64,000 nucleotides of DNA from Ophiobolus disseminans (taxonomy: Eukaryota; Ascomycota; Dothideomycetes; Pleosporales; Phaeosphaeriaceae), in assembly GCA_010093685.1 (NCBI GenBank), contig MU006223.1:392228-456227 (forward strand), given 5' to 3'. How positions within the stretch are numbered: position 1 is the stretch's first letter; the number at the start of each line of letters is the position of its first letter. Positions 10,644-21,061 of the stretch are shown piece by piece. The notes below the pieces were generated by a model. That model saw only the letters and a program-made list of their open reading frames with translations, searched no databases and was not told where the DNA came from. Made by a program: the position numbers and the translations under genes.

Positions 10644-12192
10644 GGCGTAATTTGTTTGATAGCGCGTATTTCTACAACAGTTTATACGCAGTTCTGACTT
10701 TGACTTAGATGTTACCGTGTGTCTATGAGCATTCAACTACTAAATATATATACATTTAAGTTATATGAAAACAATTATCCAGCTCCACCGTACTTTATGT
10801 CCCACTCTCGACTCAAGCTACTGCATGACAAAGCGGAGAATAGTAATTGCATCTAGCTAAGGTTCACCACATGTAAACCTGAGTTGTTGAAGGTCCTTGT
10901 AACTTCAGCATCGTTTCTTAACGTACTGCATTCCATCCATTCGAAGAACCCTACTATGCTTCAGTACAAGAGATTCACGCCCGAATACCAGAGACTTCCA
11001 GAAGGACCATCTCAGCCAAATAAAATCCCACTAGAGTCGCTGACATTCAGACCGTCCTGTTCCTATAAATCGTGATTTTCCAAAGAGTGGTAGTCTGCGT
11101 GTCATGTCAAAACGGCGACTTGTGCGTCGAGAATATATTGGGGTCGCACACCGAACTCGGGGCGGTCCATAGCTTTTCACTTCACAATTTCTTTTCATCG
11201 GTCGAGGTAGACAGTATGGATCGTCACGCAGTGAAATTAATTTGACATCAATTTGTTAATTTGAGTATTAGCAGACATCCAAAAGATATGGGGGCTGAGT
11301 GGACTGGAAGCTGTATGCATTGTTTTTGGGGTTCCAGGACAAAGCAACCCATGGTCATTACATGCCATTGTTGAAAGCAGTTGGCAGCACTGACAGGCAG
11401 GGAATAGAATCACTGTAAACGAGACGAGCTTCTGTCTGGGTGCCGTCTCGCGCTTGTCAATTTGGGTGTGGAGAAGTACTAGTTTACCGCTCTTGTCGTC
11501 TCCACGGTGGTGGTTCATGGCAATTGCAAGCGAGGATCAACCCACGCTTATCATCGTGGATTTTGGCATACAGCCGGTGCCAGCTGCTATTTTTGGCCTG
11601 AAACGAATTGAAGGTTGTTCGTGGTCCTGGAATATCGGGGATCATGCTTTGGCGTTTCGCAAAGGTGGCGGTGCTGCGCTTCTCTTCCCCACCTTGCAAT
11701 GCTCCTTCCTCTACCTCAATGCTAGCACATTGAAGCAGAACAGAATCCTACTATACAAGACCCACATCGTCTCTCGCAGCATGCATCCGTTATCAAGCAA
11801 AGTTCAGTGATTATGCCTCGCCGGGCCGGAAATGTGGAGGCCTCGCATGGCCCCCAGGCGCTAAAGTAATCGACCGCTCCCAGCCACACGTCAGATGCAT
11901 GGATCCTTCCAACACCATGGACCCAACCACTCTGACTGCGCCGCGGCTGCGGCGTAGAGCGCTTGCACTTGCACGATATGTTAGCTGCAGCTGCCTTGAT
12001 CCATCCACCAGAGACATAGCTAACCTCTCTTCGAATGCCGCGTGCATACTGACTTGACTGCAAACAGCCTTTCAGCTTCGTGACTCTGCACTCTTTTGGA
12101 CGTGGACGCTCTTTTTGGACTTTTTGGACTCATCACACCTTGAAAAGCGTACGAGGGACCTTGAAAGTATCATAGCTTGGATTACCAACACC
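10644..12192. other. Intergenic, no gene seen
   Basis: This 1.5-kb stretch holds several overlapping short frames on both strands (notably around 11240-11810), none with a domain, signal peptide or splice support. The part just after 10644 is AT-rich and probably contains the lipase 3' UTR. The promoter of the small membrane-protein gene should lie near its end. Confidence 0.5.
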
Positions 12193-12829
12193 ATGGATGT
12201 ACGAACACCGCTTCTACCACCGCAACCAGCGCAACAGCTAACACTACTCCCAGAACACTACTACACCACAACAACCCTACCTCGACTCACCACCATCCCC
12301 ACCCAGCACCACACCCACACCACACACCTCCCCCAGCTCCTCCGACTCCTCCACAACAATCAAACCCCTCCCACCGCTCCCCGTCTCCACCACGTTCACC
12401 GAGCCATACCGAGACGACCCCTCAGAACCCACCAACCACACATACCGCGACGACCCTTCGAGTCCACCCCACAACATCCCGCACTTTTACACCGACTCCA
12501 CTCCCCTCTCGACCCCCACCGACGAAAACATCCCCCTCGCACACTTCCTCCACACCTACCCCGCCGAAGCTCCGCCCTCGTACTCCGTCGCCATACGCCA
12601 GACGCGCGACACGCTCATACAGTACATACCCAACAACACATACACGCCGCAGTACGTACACGGCCGGAACGTGTTTTTCGAGATCGACGAGGAGAGCGGG
12701 GAAGTCGTGGGTCGGACGGACGATGTGAGGCATGGAGTGGAGAAGGTGGTTGCGATGTTTGTTGTTGCGATTGTGTTGTTGGTGCTGAGTGGGATTTTGG
12801 CGTGGATGGCGCTGGGGGGCGTGAGCTGA
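12193..12829 (+). CDS. Small tail-anchored membrane protein with PPxY motif, 193 aa
   Basis: This gene is hidden from simple open-frame searches. I model exon 1 as ATGGAT (12193-12198), a 55-bp intron 12199-12253 (GTACGA donor, GCTAAC branch, CCCAG acceptor), and exon 2 12254-12829. The reading frame after the junction starts MDNTTTPQQPYLD and stays open to TGA. Codon choice (C-rich third positions) and composition support this frame over the two longer overlapping ones. The N-terminal half is Pro/Ser/Thr-rich and disordered, with repeated 'YRDDPS' units. A PPSY motif could recruit a WW-domain (Nedd4/Rsp5-type) ubiquitin ligase. The C-terminus is one hydrophobic segment of about 22 residues ending 'WMALGGVS', typical of a C-terminal membrane anchor. 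I do not recognise a named family. Confidence 0.72.
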
Positions 12830-13305
12830 GAGACTGGGTTGGGGTGTGCGATGAAGGCTGAGGGGAAAAGGGGATGTGGTTTGGTGGATACGTGAATATG
12901 ATACCTATGACATTGGTGGGACGGGCAGTTTTGGGGGGTAGCTTTGCGTTGTGTTTATGGTGGGGGTTTGGGAGGATTGGATACAGCATCTTAGGCATGT
13001 GCATGCGATAAATGAAGATATAGATTACGAGGCAGTTCTCATCTTCTTTCCTTCAAGCCCTCCAGCAACACCTCATTCACATCATCACTCTCGCAAACCC
13101 CAGCTCATCCACAATATTAACCTTTCATTGAACGTACGTTTGGGGGGTATGCTGAAGCACAACAAGCTACCAGAAGAAAACCAGAAAACGAAAAAATTGC
13201 CCCATATCAAGTATATCCATTCATCGCTCACATACGCTATATCCTCTGCCAAAAATGCTTCGCAGCAACTTTTTACACATACCCAGGCTTCCCCGCCAGA
13301 CCAAT
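12830..13305. other. Convergent intergenic region
   Basis: This lies between the 3' ends of the small membrane-protein gene (plus) and the Hsp70-like gene (minus). It should hold both 3' UTRs. I see no gene in it. Confidence 0.55.
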
Positions 13306-15712
13306 CTATCTAAACCTCGCGGTGCAGCGACCCATGACTTCGCCCTGGCACACAAGCTCGGCGTTGAATTCGGAGCCGTCGAGCGTGAGGTAGATGTCGA
13401 AGTAGACGCGGTAGAAGGTGCCTTGCGGGGTGTCCATGCGTTCGAAGTCCTTTTCGAGGTTTTTGCGCGAGAGGTCTGAGGTGAGGGTTACGACTTCCTT
13501 GATGCCTGCGTAAATATTAGCAAACGTTCTTCTTGACTGCATAGGTTGGTCAGACTTACGAGGATCCTTTGTGTACTCCGGGCAAACGTCGTCATCGCAC
13601 GCATATAGTATATCCTCGTACATGAGCGTTGCGCCAGGAGCGACTTGTCGGAAAAACGAGACCTTGACTGGCTCGCCGATCTTCACGCGCTGTCCTTTTT
13701 GCACGAAGATTTGGCGAGTGTATTTGCATCGGTCTTTGCCGTCGAGAGATGGAACGCGGTATTGTTCTGGGTGGTGGCCTTCCTTGAATGGCTGGAGGGT
13801 GGCCATGAGGTAGTGTCGACGAGCGACACGGTGTGTGACGATACGCTCTGTGATACCGGCAGTGACGGCACCCTTGACGATAGCGGCGACGGAGTCCATG
13901 GGTCGGACGACCTTGGACTGAAATTGAGGTGGTACATGGAGTTTGATCTGTTGGAAGAGGTATTCTGATGCACCGAAACCACCAACTACGAGAACGTTCT
14001 GTTACTGTCAGCATTGGAACCGCTATTTTGGCAAAGGTTTGCATACCTGCAACGCCCTGTTTTGTGCCTGAATGGCGATGATTTGATTTCTGACGAGTTC
14101 CAGAATGCGATTTACTACAGGCTCGAAGCACTGCAGAATCTCCTCGTTTGTGAATGTCATGTATCCTTCCTCGATGCCGGCCTCGGGGAACTCGGCCTCG
14201 ATACCGACATCAACAGCCCACTTTTGCCCATTGTTTCGGAAGTCGGCCTTTATCCTGTTTTCAAAGTCCATAATACACTTTGCGTATACTTTGCCTGCAG
14301 TCTTGGAGCCATCCGGCAGCTTCATTTTCCTGATCTTGGCGCGGAGAATGTTACTAAAGTTTCTGTTGAGCGCAGTGGAACCGCAAGAGTCACCGGATCC
14401 TGCCGTGCACTCAGCCACGGAAAACGGTTGCTCCTCTTCGACTTCGTAAGCGATAAGATCGACGGTACCGCCACCACAATCGACAATCAGCACTGCATCG
14501 TGTATCTTGAGGTTGAGAAGACCGGTCTTTGAACAGAACATGGCAGCAGCTTCGGGCTCGGTAATCAGGGTCAACCGGTTGTCGTTCTCGTCGCGGAGGA
14601 ATCCGGCCTGGATGGCTGCAGCACGTGTTGCGGCTTTCCCAGCATCGTTCCAGATAGCGGGCACTGTTAGGTAGTATCGAATGTTGCGCTCTTCTCGGTT
14701 GAATACCTCACCCAGCGTCTTTTGCAGCTGGTTTCGCATTGCCTGCCGTAAGTGGAAGAGGTAGTCGGCAGCCACGTCGATCTCGGACTTGCCAGGTGGT
14801 AGAGGGGGCAGGTTGATGGGGTCGATGTATGTGTTTCCGGACAGCATGAGCTGCAGCTTGAACCATTCCACTTTTTGCACGCCAGGCTTTGGGTAGCCAG
14901 TGGGAGCCAATGCATCGGCGATGTCGGGGCCCCATCCTACTACCTTCTGGTACTGGTCGTAGTACAGTACGGTGGGAATCTATGCGTTGTTAGGAAGCGT
15001 GGGTGTGATGCGTTGATATTGGCATACTTTTTGCTTGGTCTGATTTCCAGCGCCCGGCCATTCGGTAATGATGTCCTCCTTGGCTTCAGTGTTGGTGGCG
15101 AAGGCGAAGGCGACGCCGGAAAAGGTAGTGCCCTGCGTCTGTATCAGTAGTTGCGCCATGTGGCCCTGACATGGCGCTACTCACAAAGTCGATTCCTACG
15201 ATAAGCTGCGCCTTACTCCGACCTTCGCCCGCCACTTCTGCGGCCATGCCAGGAGGCCTGTATTGCTGCTGTGGAGGCGGGCCACCATGGTTCGGTGGCG
15301 GTGCACCGTACCCTCCTCCTTGCCCACCATACTGTCCAGGTGGGGGCTGGGGTGGATAACCTGGCGGTCCTGGAGGCCCACCTTGGGGCGGATAGCCTGG
15401 ATGCTGCTGCTGCGGAGGGTATGCACCAGTATTGATCGGGGGAAGCGGAGAGGCTGGGCGTCCGCCTGGGTGTTGGGGGTTTGGGGCCCCGAGCGAGCCC
15501 TGTTGCGCAAACGTGTACGAGGGCGGGCGGCCCAGCGGGTTTTGGGGATTCATGGGGAGCGACGAGCTGCTCGAATTCGACGCCTGCGGGCTGAGGCTTG
15601 TTGGGCGCTGCGCACCGCTGGGAGTGTTGTTGCCGTGTGGGGAATTGGTGCCTGCTGTGCTCTTTCTTTTCGAACCGACGAGGTTCTTGAATCGAGCGTT
15701 CATGGAATTCAT
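13306..15712 (-). CDS. Hsp70-like (HSPA12-type) ATPase with Pro/Gly-rich N-terminus, 734 aa
   Basis: I model five exons: 15712-15185, 15132-15028, 14979-14047, 13998-13560, 13505-13306; the lengths sum to a full frame. The first ~165 residues are Pro/Gly/Gln-rich and disordered. The actin-like ATPase follows: phosphate-1 loop GIDFGTT is split across the first junction (about residues 173-179), then 'YLTVPAIWND', phosphate-2 'VDCGGGTVDL', and the adenosine loop 'VVGGFGASEYL'. The canonical Hsp70 substrate-binding domain and EEVD tail are absent. The C-terminal ~200 residues instead look like the beta-rich tail of fungal HSPA12-like proteins. By family it binds ATP through the Hsp70 fold; client binding and role are unproven. 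The start ATG at 15712 gives a basic, Ser-rich N-terminus; a second ATG lies three codons in. Confidence 0.88.
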
Positions 15713-17387
15713 AGGAGGAAGGAGGGAAGAAGAGAAGGTACGAGTGGGGTGCTGGTCAAGATGAGCTGCGGCTGATTCGGCGCCCAGCAACAAGGCTGAG
15801 AGCACGCCAACAACAAATAGAGGCGCAGGCGCAGTCCCGGCGGAATTGGATAATGGCAGGTGCAGGTGCTGCTGGACACGCTGCTCGTTGGCCCGGGGCG
15901 GAACTCGAATGCGTGTGCTCGCGAGTCCCCTACTGCTGTCCTACTGAGCCGGGCGCTTCGTGGGTGCCAGCTCGCGCACGAAGTTACGCTGGAGGGGTAG
16001 ACGGCGGAAACTAGGCCTCGCGGCAGGGATGTACAGAAAGCCGTATTGTCGCACTGGGATGCGGTAATTACAGATGCGCCATGACTGGGCTGCTTGACGG
16101 CGGTGATTGTTTGCGCCAAGCCAGCCTCTCCAGTATCTCCAGTATGATACGGGCTTAGTCCTCCGTATATTACAGCACCTCCACCCTCTCCAGCCAACAC
16201 ACCGCATTTCACAACCCTGCCGCAAACCGGTGAACCAGATTCGAACACTCTCAGCACCACCAGCCCGTCATTCACACGACCCACAAGTCGGAACGGGTGC
16301 CGCGCCAGATTTTTTCCTCCGTCAGTTCTGGAGGACTCGAGCAACAGCGTCTTCACTCGTGTGCCAGCAAACGATACAGAGTTCTCCTCTTACACATACT
16401 CTCCTCCTCCAGGACACCTCAGTTCTGCGGGACTGGGCTACGCGGCAAGCGTTTGCTCCGTCTGACCAAGTCGGTGCGCCCAGGCTCCACTTAACACGCT
16501 GGATGCATGGGGCAAGAGCTCCCGGATGGCGCGTTACTAAGCGAACGATATCCCAACGAACGATGAGCGAGCCCCGAACGTTCCTGACTTGTAGTGCTTG
16601 AGCCGTTCGTCTTGACATTCTCGACGACCAAGTCAAGCCGACATCAAGGTAGCGTAAAGGATTGTAACTCCAATTCGACGTTTGTGGGCGTATGACGTAA
16701 GAGACTAAAGGTCAGTTTGCAGGTAACTTGTCATCAGCGTGACGATCACCAAACTTTGGTAAGCGGCGAGAATATGCAACAGACAAGCTAACTACATCAT
16801 AATGAAGACAGCTAAATATGAAAACTCACATAAAAACCCAGGCATACTTCTAGTCGGTGGCGTGTTTGCGAAACATCACGGAAGAATCGTCACAGCAACC
16901 TCGATCAAGATCGAATAACTACCAGCAACTAACAGTAGGTGCAGAACCAACTCACGCAACCCATGCTCTGGACCCTCTAGTTGTGCAAGGAAAGCTTTTG
17001 TTTTCAGGGACCGGCCAACACATCCAACCACACAACACTCCAAAACCGTGGATCGTGATCTTCACTTCCATCTCACGGTAGCATCACGTAACCAGTACCA
17101 TACCCAACCAAGCGAGACTACCTCAGGCCATTCGACACATGACGATGAATCCTCAACGACACATCCCACGCCTCAGTCACCACGGGGAAGCTTTGCAACA
17201 CAAAACATAAACCCAACTCCATCATCGCGCATCAAAACCAGCCACCACACACCCTTAAACACCGCTGATGCGCCCCAAATCCAAATCTACTGCAAAATCC
17301 GACCCTACCACCCTCCGCAGGTTCGCAATCCACAAACACCAACTCCGCCGCGCAACCTCTGAGCCCATAACCCCCTCCTAATCCACA
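15713..17387. other. Divergent intergenic region, no gene seen
   Basis: These 1.7 kb separate the Hsp70-like gene (minus) and the 206-residue orphan (plus), so both promoters should lie here. Small overlapping frames at 15.7-16.6 kb show no domain. The segment 17100-17390 is C-rich and Thr/Pro-coding in appearance but probably is 5' leader. Confidence 0.5.
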
Positions 17388-18008
17388 ATGCAACCAGCAA
17401 CATACTCAAAACACCACCCCACCCTCCCCAGCATCCCCTCCCAATCAACAACACCCGTACCCGTGAACTCCTCGTCCAGCCCCTGGAACCCACCCACCCC
17501 CGTCGCCTCGCTGCGCCGCCAATTCCGCCTCTTCACCGAGGAAGAAAACGCCCGCCGCGCATACCGCGGCGAACAGCCCTTCTGCAGCCCCGACGGCCGC
17601 GAGCGCGCGTTTGCGAAATTGATGCGCCTGAGCAGGGGCGAGGAGCCTATTCATTGGACGATAGATACTCGGCCCGATCGGTACGATGAAATAGAGGAGC
17701 AGGCAATACAGGAGGCGCAGTGGTATGAGGTTTTCAAGAATAGGGCGGATGAGGAGGGGAGTGCGAGTGGGAAGAACGAAGAGGCTGAGGATGCGGATAC
17801 GGTTATGGTTGATGCTGCAACGGACGAGAAGAAGGGAGATGAGAGGAAGGATAGTTTGCAGGTAGGTGGTGCTGGGGGGTGGAGGAGGTTGGTTGGACGC
17901 GTTGTGGGGTTGAATGTGCATGATGAGCAGAAGGAGGAGGAGAAGCGGGGTGACCATGGAAGTATGGCTGAGCGGTTTGAGGACGTTGATATGGAGATGA
18001 AGAGGTAG
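17388..18008 (+). CDS. Hypothetical hydrophilic protein, 206 aa
   Basis: This is a single open frame from an ATG. The N-terminus is Ser/Pro/Thr-rich. A compact segment follows (about residues 42-95, 'ASLRRQFRLFTEEENARRAYRGE', shown here only to position it) with a helical, basic-acidic pattern and 'EEPIHWTIDTRPDRYDEI'. The C-terminal half is acidic-basic, probably helical, and ends 'VDMEMKR'. No catalytic motif, signal peptide or membrane segment is visible. Codon use fits a real gene and the central segment looks conserved in style, but I do not recognise the family. Confidence 0.6.
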   Translation: MQPATYSKHHPTLPSIPSQSTTPVPVNSSSSPWNPPTPVASLRRQFRLFTEEENARRAYRGEQPFCSPDGRERAFAKLMRLSRGEEPIHWTIDTRPDRYDEIEEQAIQEAQWYEVFKNRADEEGSASGKNEEAEDADTVMVDAATDEKKGDERKDSLQVGGAGGWRRLVGRVVGLNVHDEQKEEEKRGDHGSMAERFEDVDMEMKR

Positions 18009-18579
18009 ATTGTATATGGTGTGTTTGAACTAGAAAGCTGTTACTGGAGTAGGTGGTGTAGTTGGCGTTTTGCGTGCTAGATTTAATGAAGTAACGAATC
18101 AATACACCCGACGGGTATCGTGTGAAACATCGCAATCAAAGATCACCTTAAAATCATAACCAATACGAATATTATATTCCCACGCCCTTATGCGCGCGTA
18201 TCAATCACCGACTTTTCTTAACAAGAGTTACTTCGACCCCAAAACCCGACCCAAGTTAAAAAAGCCTCTGGTTCCATCCCAGCTCTTGGGATATGATGCA
18301 ATAATAGTACAATTTCCGAGTCCCTAGTGAAAAGAAGAAAACCGCCGCAAACGCCGGCGCTCATGTGAAGGAAAAGACAAAACGACAGAAACTCTTTCGG
18401 GTAGGGTGATCGAAATCTGCAGTTATTGACTGCTAGCGGGTCTTTTTGTGAATGGCAGGCCTGTCACCGAAGATGGACGAGTACTTGGGTTTAGCGGCAG
18501 GCCCATTGCCGAAAATACAGCAGTGTTTCGCAGGTCCATCGTCAGAGATAGATGACTGTGACGACGGAGCAGAACAAGC
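18009..18579. other. Convergent intergenic region
   Basis: This lies between the 3' ends of the 206-residue orphan (plus) and TAF4 (minus). It is moderately AT-rich and should hold both 3' UTRs. No gene is seen. Confidence 0.6.
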
Positions 18580-20541
18580 CTATCGTCCCGCACCAGCAGG
18601 CACTCTCCGGTCAAAGTCGGGTTTCTTCTCGTCCTTGTCTGTGTTCTTCTGGCGCACGAGCATTAGAGACAGCGTCTTTTTCTCTCTGCCATCGTTCTCC
18701 AGGACGTGCACCAAGTCGCGGACCTGAATCCTGGCCCCGATATCGGTGTTCTCAATATCGGCGCCAAACGTCCTCTTCCTGCCTTGCGGACCTTTTTCGG
18801 CAGTTGGTACTACGACGGTCGGAGTCGCTGCACCGCTCCCACCGGCTGCTGGGTTGCGTCGAGGTGTGGACGCGCCTGAAGCGCCACCTGCACCGCCTGG
18901 TGTCATCCAGGCGTACTTGCTCTTCTTTCCGCCAAGCGCCATGCTGGCTGTCTCGTTGGCTTTGCGATGAAGCACATCTTCGCTCTGATTCGACTTCTTC
19001 AGCGCGTCTTTGTCCTTCTTTGTCATTTTCTCTGGGGGTGGCAGACCCGAAAGTGGAGCTTCTACTGGAAGGGCGGATGTGCCCTTCTCGCGCTTCTGTC
19101 GCTTTCGCAACCGCTCTTTCTCGTACTTTTCGTCTTCTGTAACTCTGCGTTTGAGCGCCGCCGCGACATGGTTGACGTTCTGGAACGTTCGCTGAGGGAT
19201 CGGGGGTGCTTCGGTGGGTGGTGTGGGAAGGCGCGCCGCATTAGGTGGTTCTACTGTAGTAAGCATCTCATCAAAATGACCATGTCTATTGGACACACGT
19301 TTGGTGGCTGTCGTCGTGGGGCTGATAGCGCTGTCCGGCGCCTCCCACGGCGTCTTCAGAATATTGACTGGGGCAACCATCTTTGCTTCCGCGTTCTTGT
19401 CCACGACCGCAATGTCGACAAGCTGTGGCGGAATGATCCCATTCGAGGTATGCTGACGGCCCTGGCTGAGGACATAAGCATCCTCTACCAGCGTTCGTAT
19501 GCGCTCCTCGGCAGCCAGAGTCAGAAGTGAGAGGATCTCGACAAGCGAAGCATTCTGATTAAGTAGACTAGCGGCTTCGAGACCGACCACCTGCTCACCA
19601 TTAGCGCCCGCCTGAGCCGTGCGTATACTGTCTCGCGGAACCTTCTCGGGAATCTTGTCAAATAGTCCGTCGACATTAACTTGGATACCAGTATCATATG
19701 CTCGTTTCGCTATGCGATGTCGTAGGACGTTGGCGGCAAGAAACGGATCGGTGAGGGGCTGTTGAGCGGACTCGTTCAGGATGCGGGCCGCCTGTTCATG
19801 CTTCGCTAGGAACTCTGCATCGTGCTGCTCCTTGGTTAAGCCCTGCGCCAAGGCCCCTGCTCCCTGGAAAGCACCGTGTCCAGCCTGCTGACTCCAGTTG
19901 TTGAAGCTCGTGGTCGGCGTCAAGGTCGAGCCAGAAGCCTGCGAGTTGAATGATGCGCCATAGCCTCGGTTTCCATAACTATGCAGGAGCATGTCTTCCT
20001 CTGCGCGCAGATCGACGAAGCCTCCGCTCAACACGTCGCTAAGATTATTAACATCCGAGTCTCGTCCGTTCGACTTCTCAAGCTGCTCGTCGTCCTGCGC
20101 CTTGCTGTATGGTACCTTTGGCGGCGGCATGGAGCTGGGCGGCGCGGGCTGGTGGAGCGCGCCATTAGGGTGTTGGTATGGCTGCGGCTGGTGGAACGAG
20201 GGTGGTTGCTGGGTAGCGGGCGACACGGGTACAGAGAGATGGCCACCAGAGTACTGCGGAGACGTGGCATACGGCGACTGTGGCTGCGACTGGCCGTATG
20301 ATGAGTTCGCGAAGGGCGATTGATACGGCGCAGGCGAGGGCGGGTTCGGGGACAGGCGCTGTCGCTTTGCCGGAGGGATGCTGCTGCCCATATTTGGTGA
20401 CATGGCCGTGGGCGACTGCTGGTAGGACGGTGGGGAGAATGGGCGCTGTTGCTGGTAGTGGTTCAGGTTCTGCGTCTGAACAGGCGGCGGTGCGCCATGT
20501 TGCGGCGGATACTGCTGCTGGTTGTATTGTGGGTGGGCCAT
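18580..20541 (-). CDS. TAF4: TFIID subunit 4 (TAF4), 653 aa
   Basis: This is an intron-free frame from the ATG at 20541. Residues 1 to about 175 are Gln/Pro/Ser-rich and disordered, as in fungal TAF4. From about 255 the conserved TAF4 C-terminal region begins: 'DPFLAANVLRHRIAKRAYDTG' starts it, followed by 'LEAASLLNQNASLVEILSLL' and 'ERIRTLVEDAYVLSQGRQ', which form the histone-fold and helical part that pairs with TAF12. A basic helix rich in Lys/Arg/Glu follows ('EKERLRKRQKREK'), and the end holds 'IQVRDLVHVLENDGR', the conserved TAF4 tail. It acts in the nucleus in TFIID during RNA polymerase II initiation. It is divergent from YSH1, with 520 bp between the starts. Confidence 0.9.
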   Translation of the reverse strand: MAHPQYNQQQYPPQHGAPPPVQTQNLNHYQQQRPFSPPSYQQSPTAMSPNMGSSIPPAKRQRLSPNPPSPAPYQSPFANSSYGQSQPQSPYATSPQYSGGHLSVPVSPATQQPPSFHQPQPYQHPNGALHQPAPPSSMPPPKVPYSKAQDDEQLEKSNGRDSDVNNLSDVLSGGFVDLRAEEDMLLHSYGNRGYGASFNSQASGSTLTPTTSFNNWSQQAGHGAFQGAGALAQGLTKEQHDAEFLAKHEQAARILNESAQQPLTDPFLAANVLRHRIAKRAYDTGIQVNVDGLFDKIPEKVPRDSIRTAQAGANGEQVVGLEAASLLNQNASLVEILSLLTLAAEERIRTLVEDAYVLSQGRQHTSNGIIPPQLVDIAVVDKNAEAKMVAPVNILKTPWEAPDSAISPTTTATKRVSNRHGHFDEMLTTVEPPNAARLPTPPTEAPPIPQRTFQNVNHVAAALKRRVTEDEKYEKERLRKRQKREKGTSALPVEAPLSGLPPPEKMTKKDKDALKKSNQSEDVLHRKANETASMALGGKKSKYAWMTPGGAGGASGASTPRRNPAAGGSGAATPTVVVPTAEKGPQGRKRTFGADIENTDIGARIQVRDLVHVLENDGREKKTLSLMLVRQKNTDKDEKKPDFDRRVPAGAGR

Positions 20542-21061
20542 GGTGGGTGGCAGCTTCCCCCCGTGGGGATGCGCAGGCGTGTAGCTTTTATCGGCGCGTC
20601 ATCCGGCAAGGGCTCCTTCCTGTGTAGTCGATTGGGGGTGATGTCCGGAGTTGGAGAAGGCGCGATGGGGGCGTTCGGTTGCGGGTGCAGTTGCGCGTGG
20701 TTACTCGTGTTGCCTTGAGGAGGAGAATGGCTCCCAGGTAGAATGACGCCGCACAGACTCGGGCCTTGGCAAGGCGCGCGCGCATTGTTCGCAGCGCCTT
20801 TGTCCGTCACTCACTTTCACCTCTACCTCGCACTGCTCTCCTCGCCACAACTCCGCCTTTTACTTTTGGACCGGCTGGAATCCACATTGCCTGCGATAAC
20901 GTGACGACTCTCACCTGACTAATGGCCGCAGACTAGCGACCTCACCTTCCAGCTTTGACGCCTTGTTCACATTCCTCGCGGTTGCGCTCAACCCTCGAAC
21001 CTCGACTCAAATTGATCGAAGCCATACACGCTCTACAAAGCGCCTAGTAAAGCCTATCAGG
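20542..21061. promoter_or_regulatory. Bidirectional promoter region TAF4/YSH1
   Basis: These 520 bp separate two divergent housekeeping genes. No strong TATA box is obvious, in keeping with housekeeping promoters. Pyrimidine-rich stretches occur around 20810-20870. Confidence 0.55.

Noticed and set aside
12177..12728. 183-codon plus-strand frame over the same locus
   Set aside because: It starts at a TTG and is a Thr/Pro/Arg shadow of the true frame.
12115..12861. 248-codon plus-strand frame rich in His, Pro and Arg
   Set aside because: It begins at a TTG and its composition is that of an out-of-frame shadow; the third frame, with a membrane anchor and an intron, is the coherent one.
16201..16260. 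'gattcgaac' stretch resembling a tRNA B box
   Set aside because: No matching A box, acceptor stem or cloverleaf could be formed around it.
15709..16356. 215-codon minus-strand frame upstream of the Hsp70-like gene
   Set aside because: It overlaps the Hsp70-like start and ends in its 5' region; there is no domain and composition is irregular.
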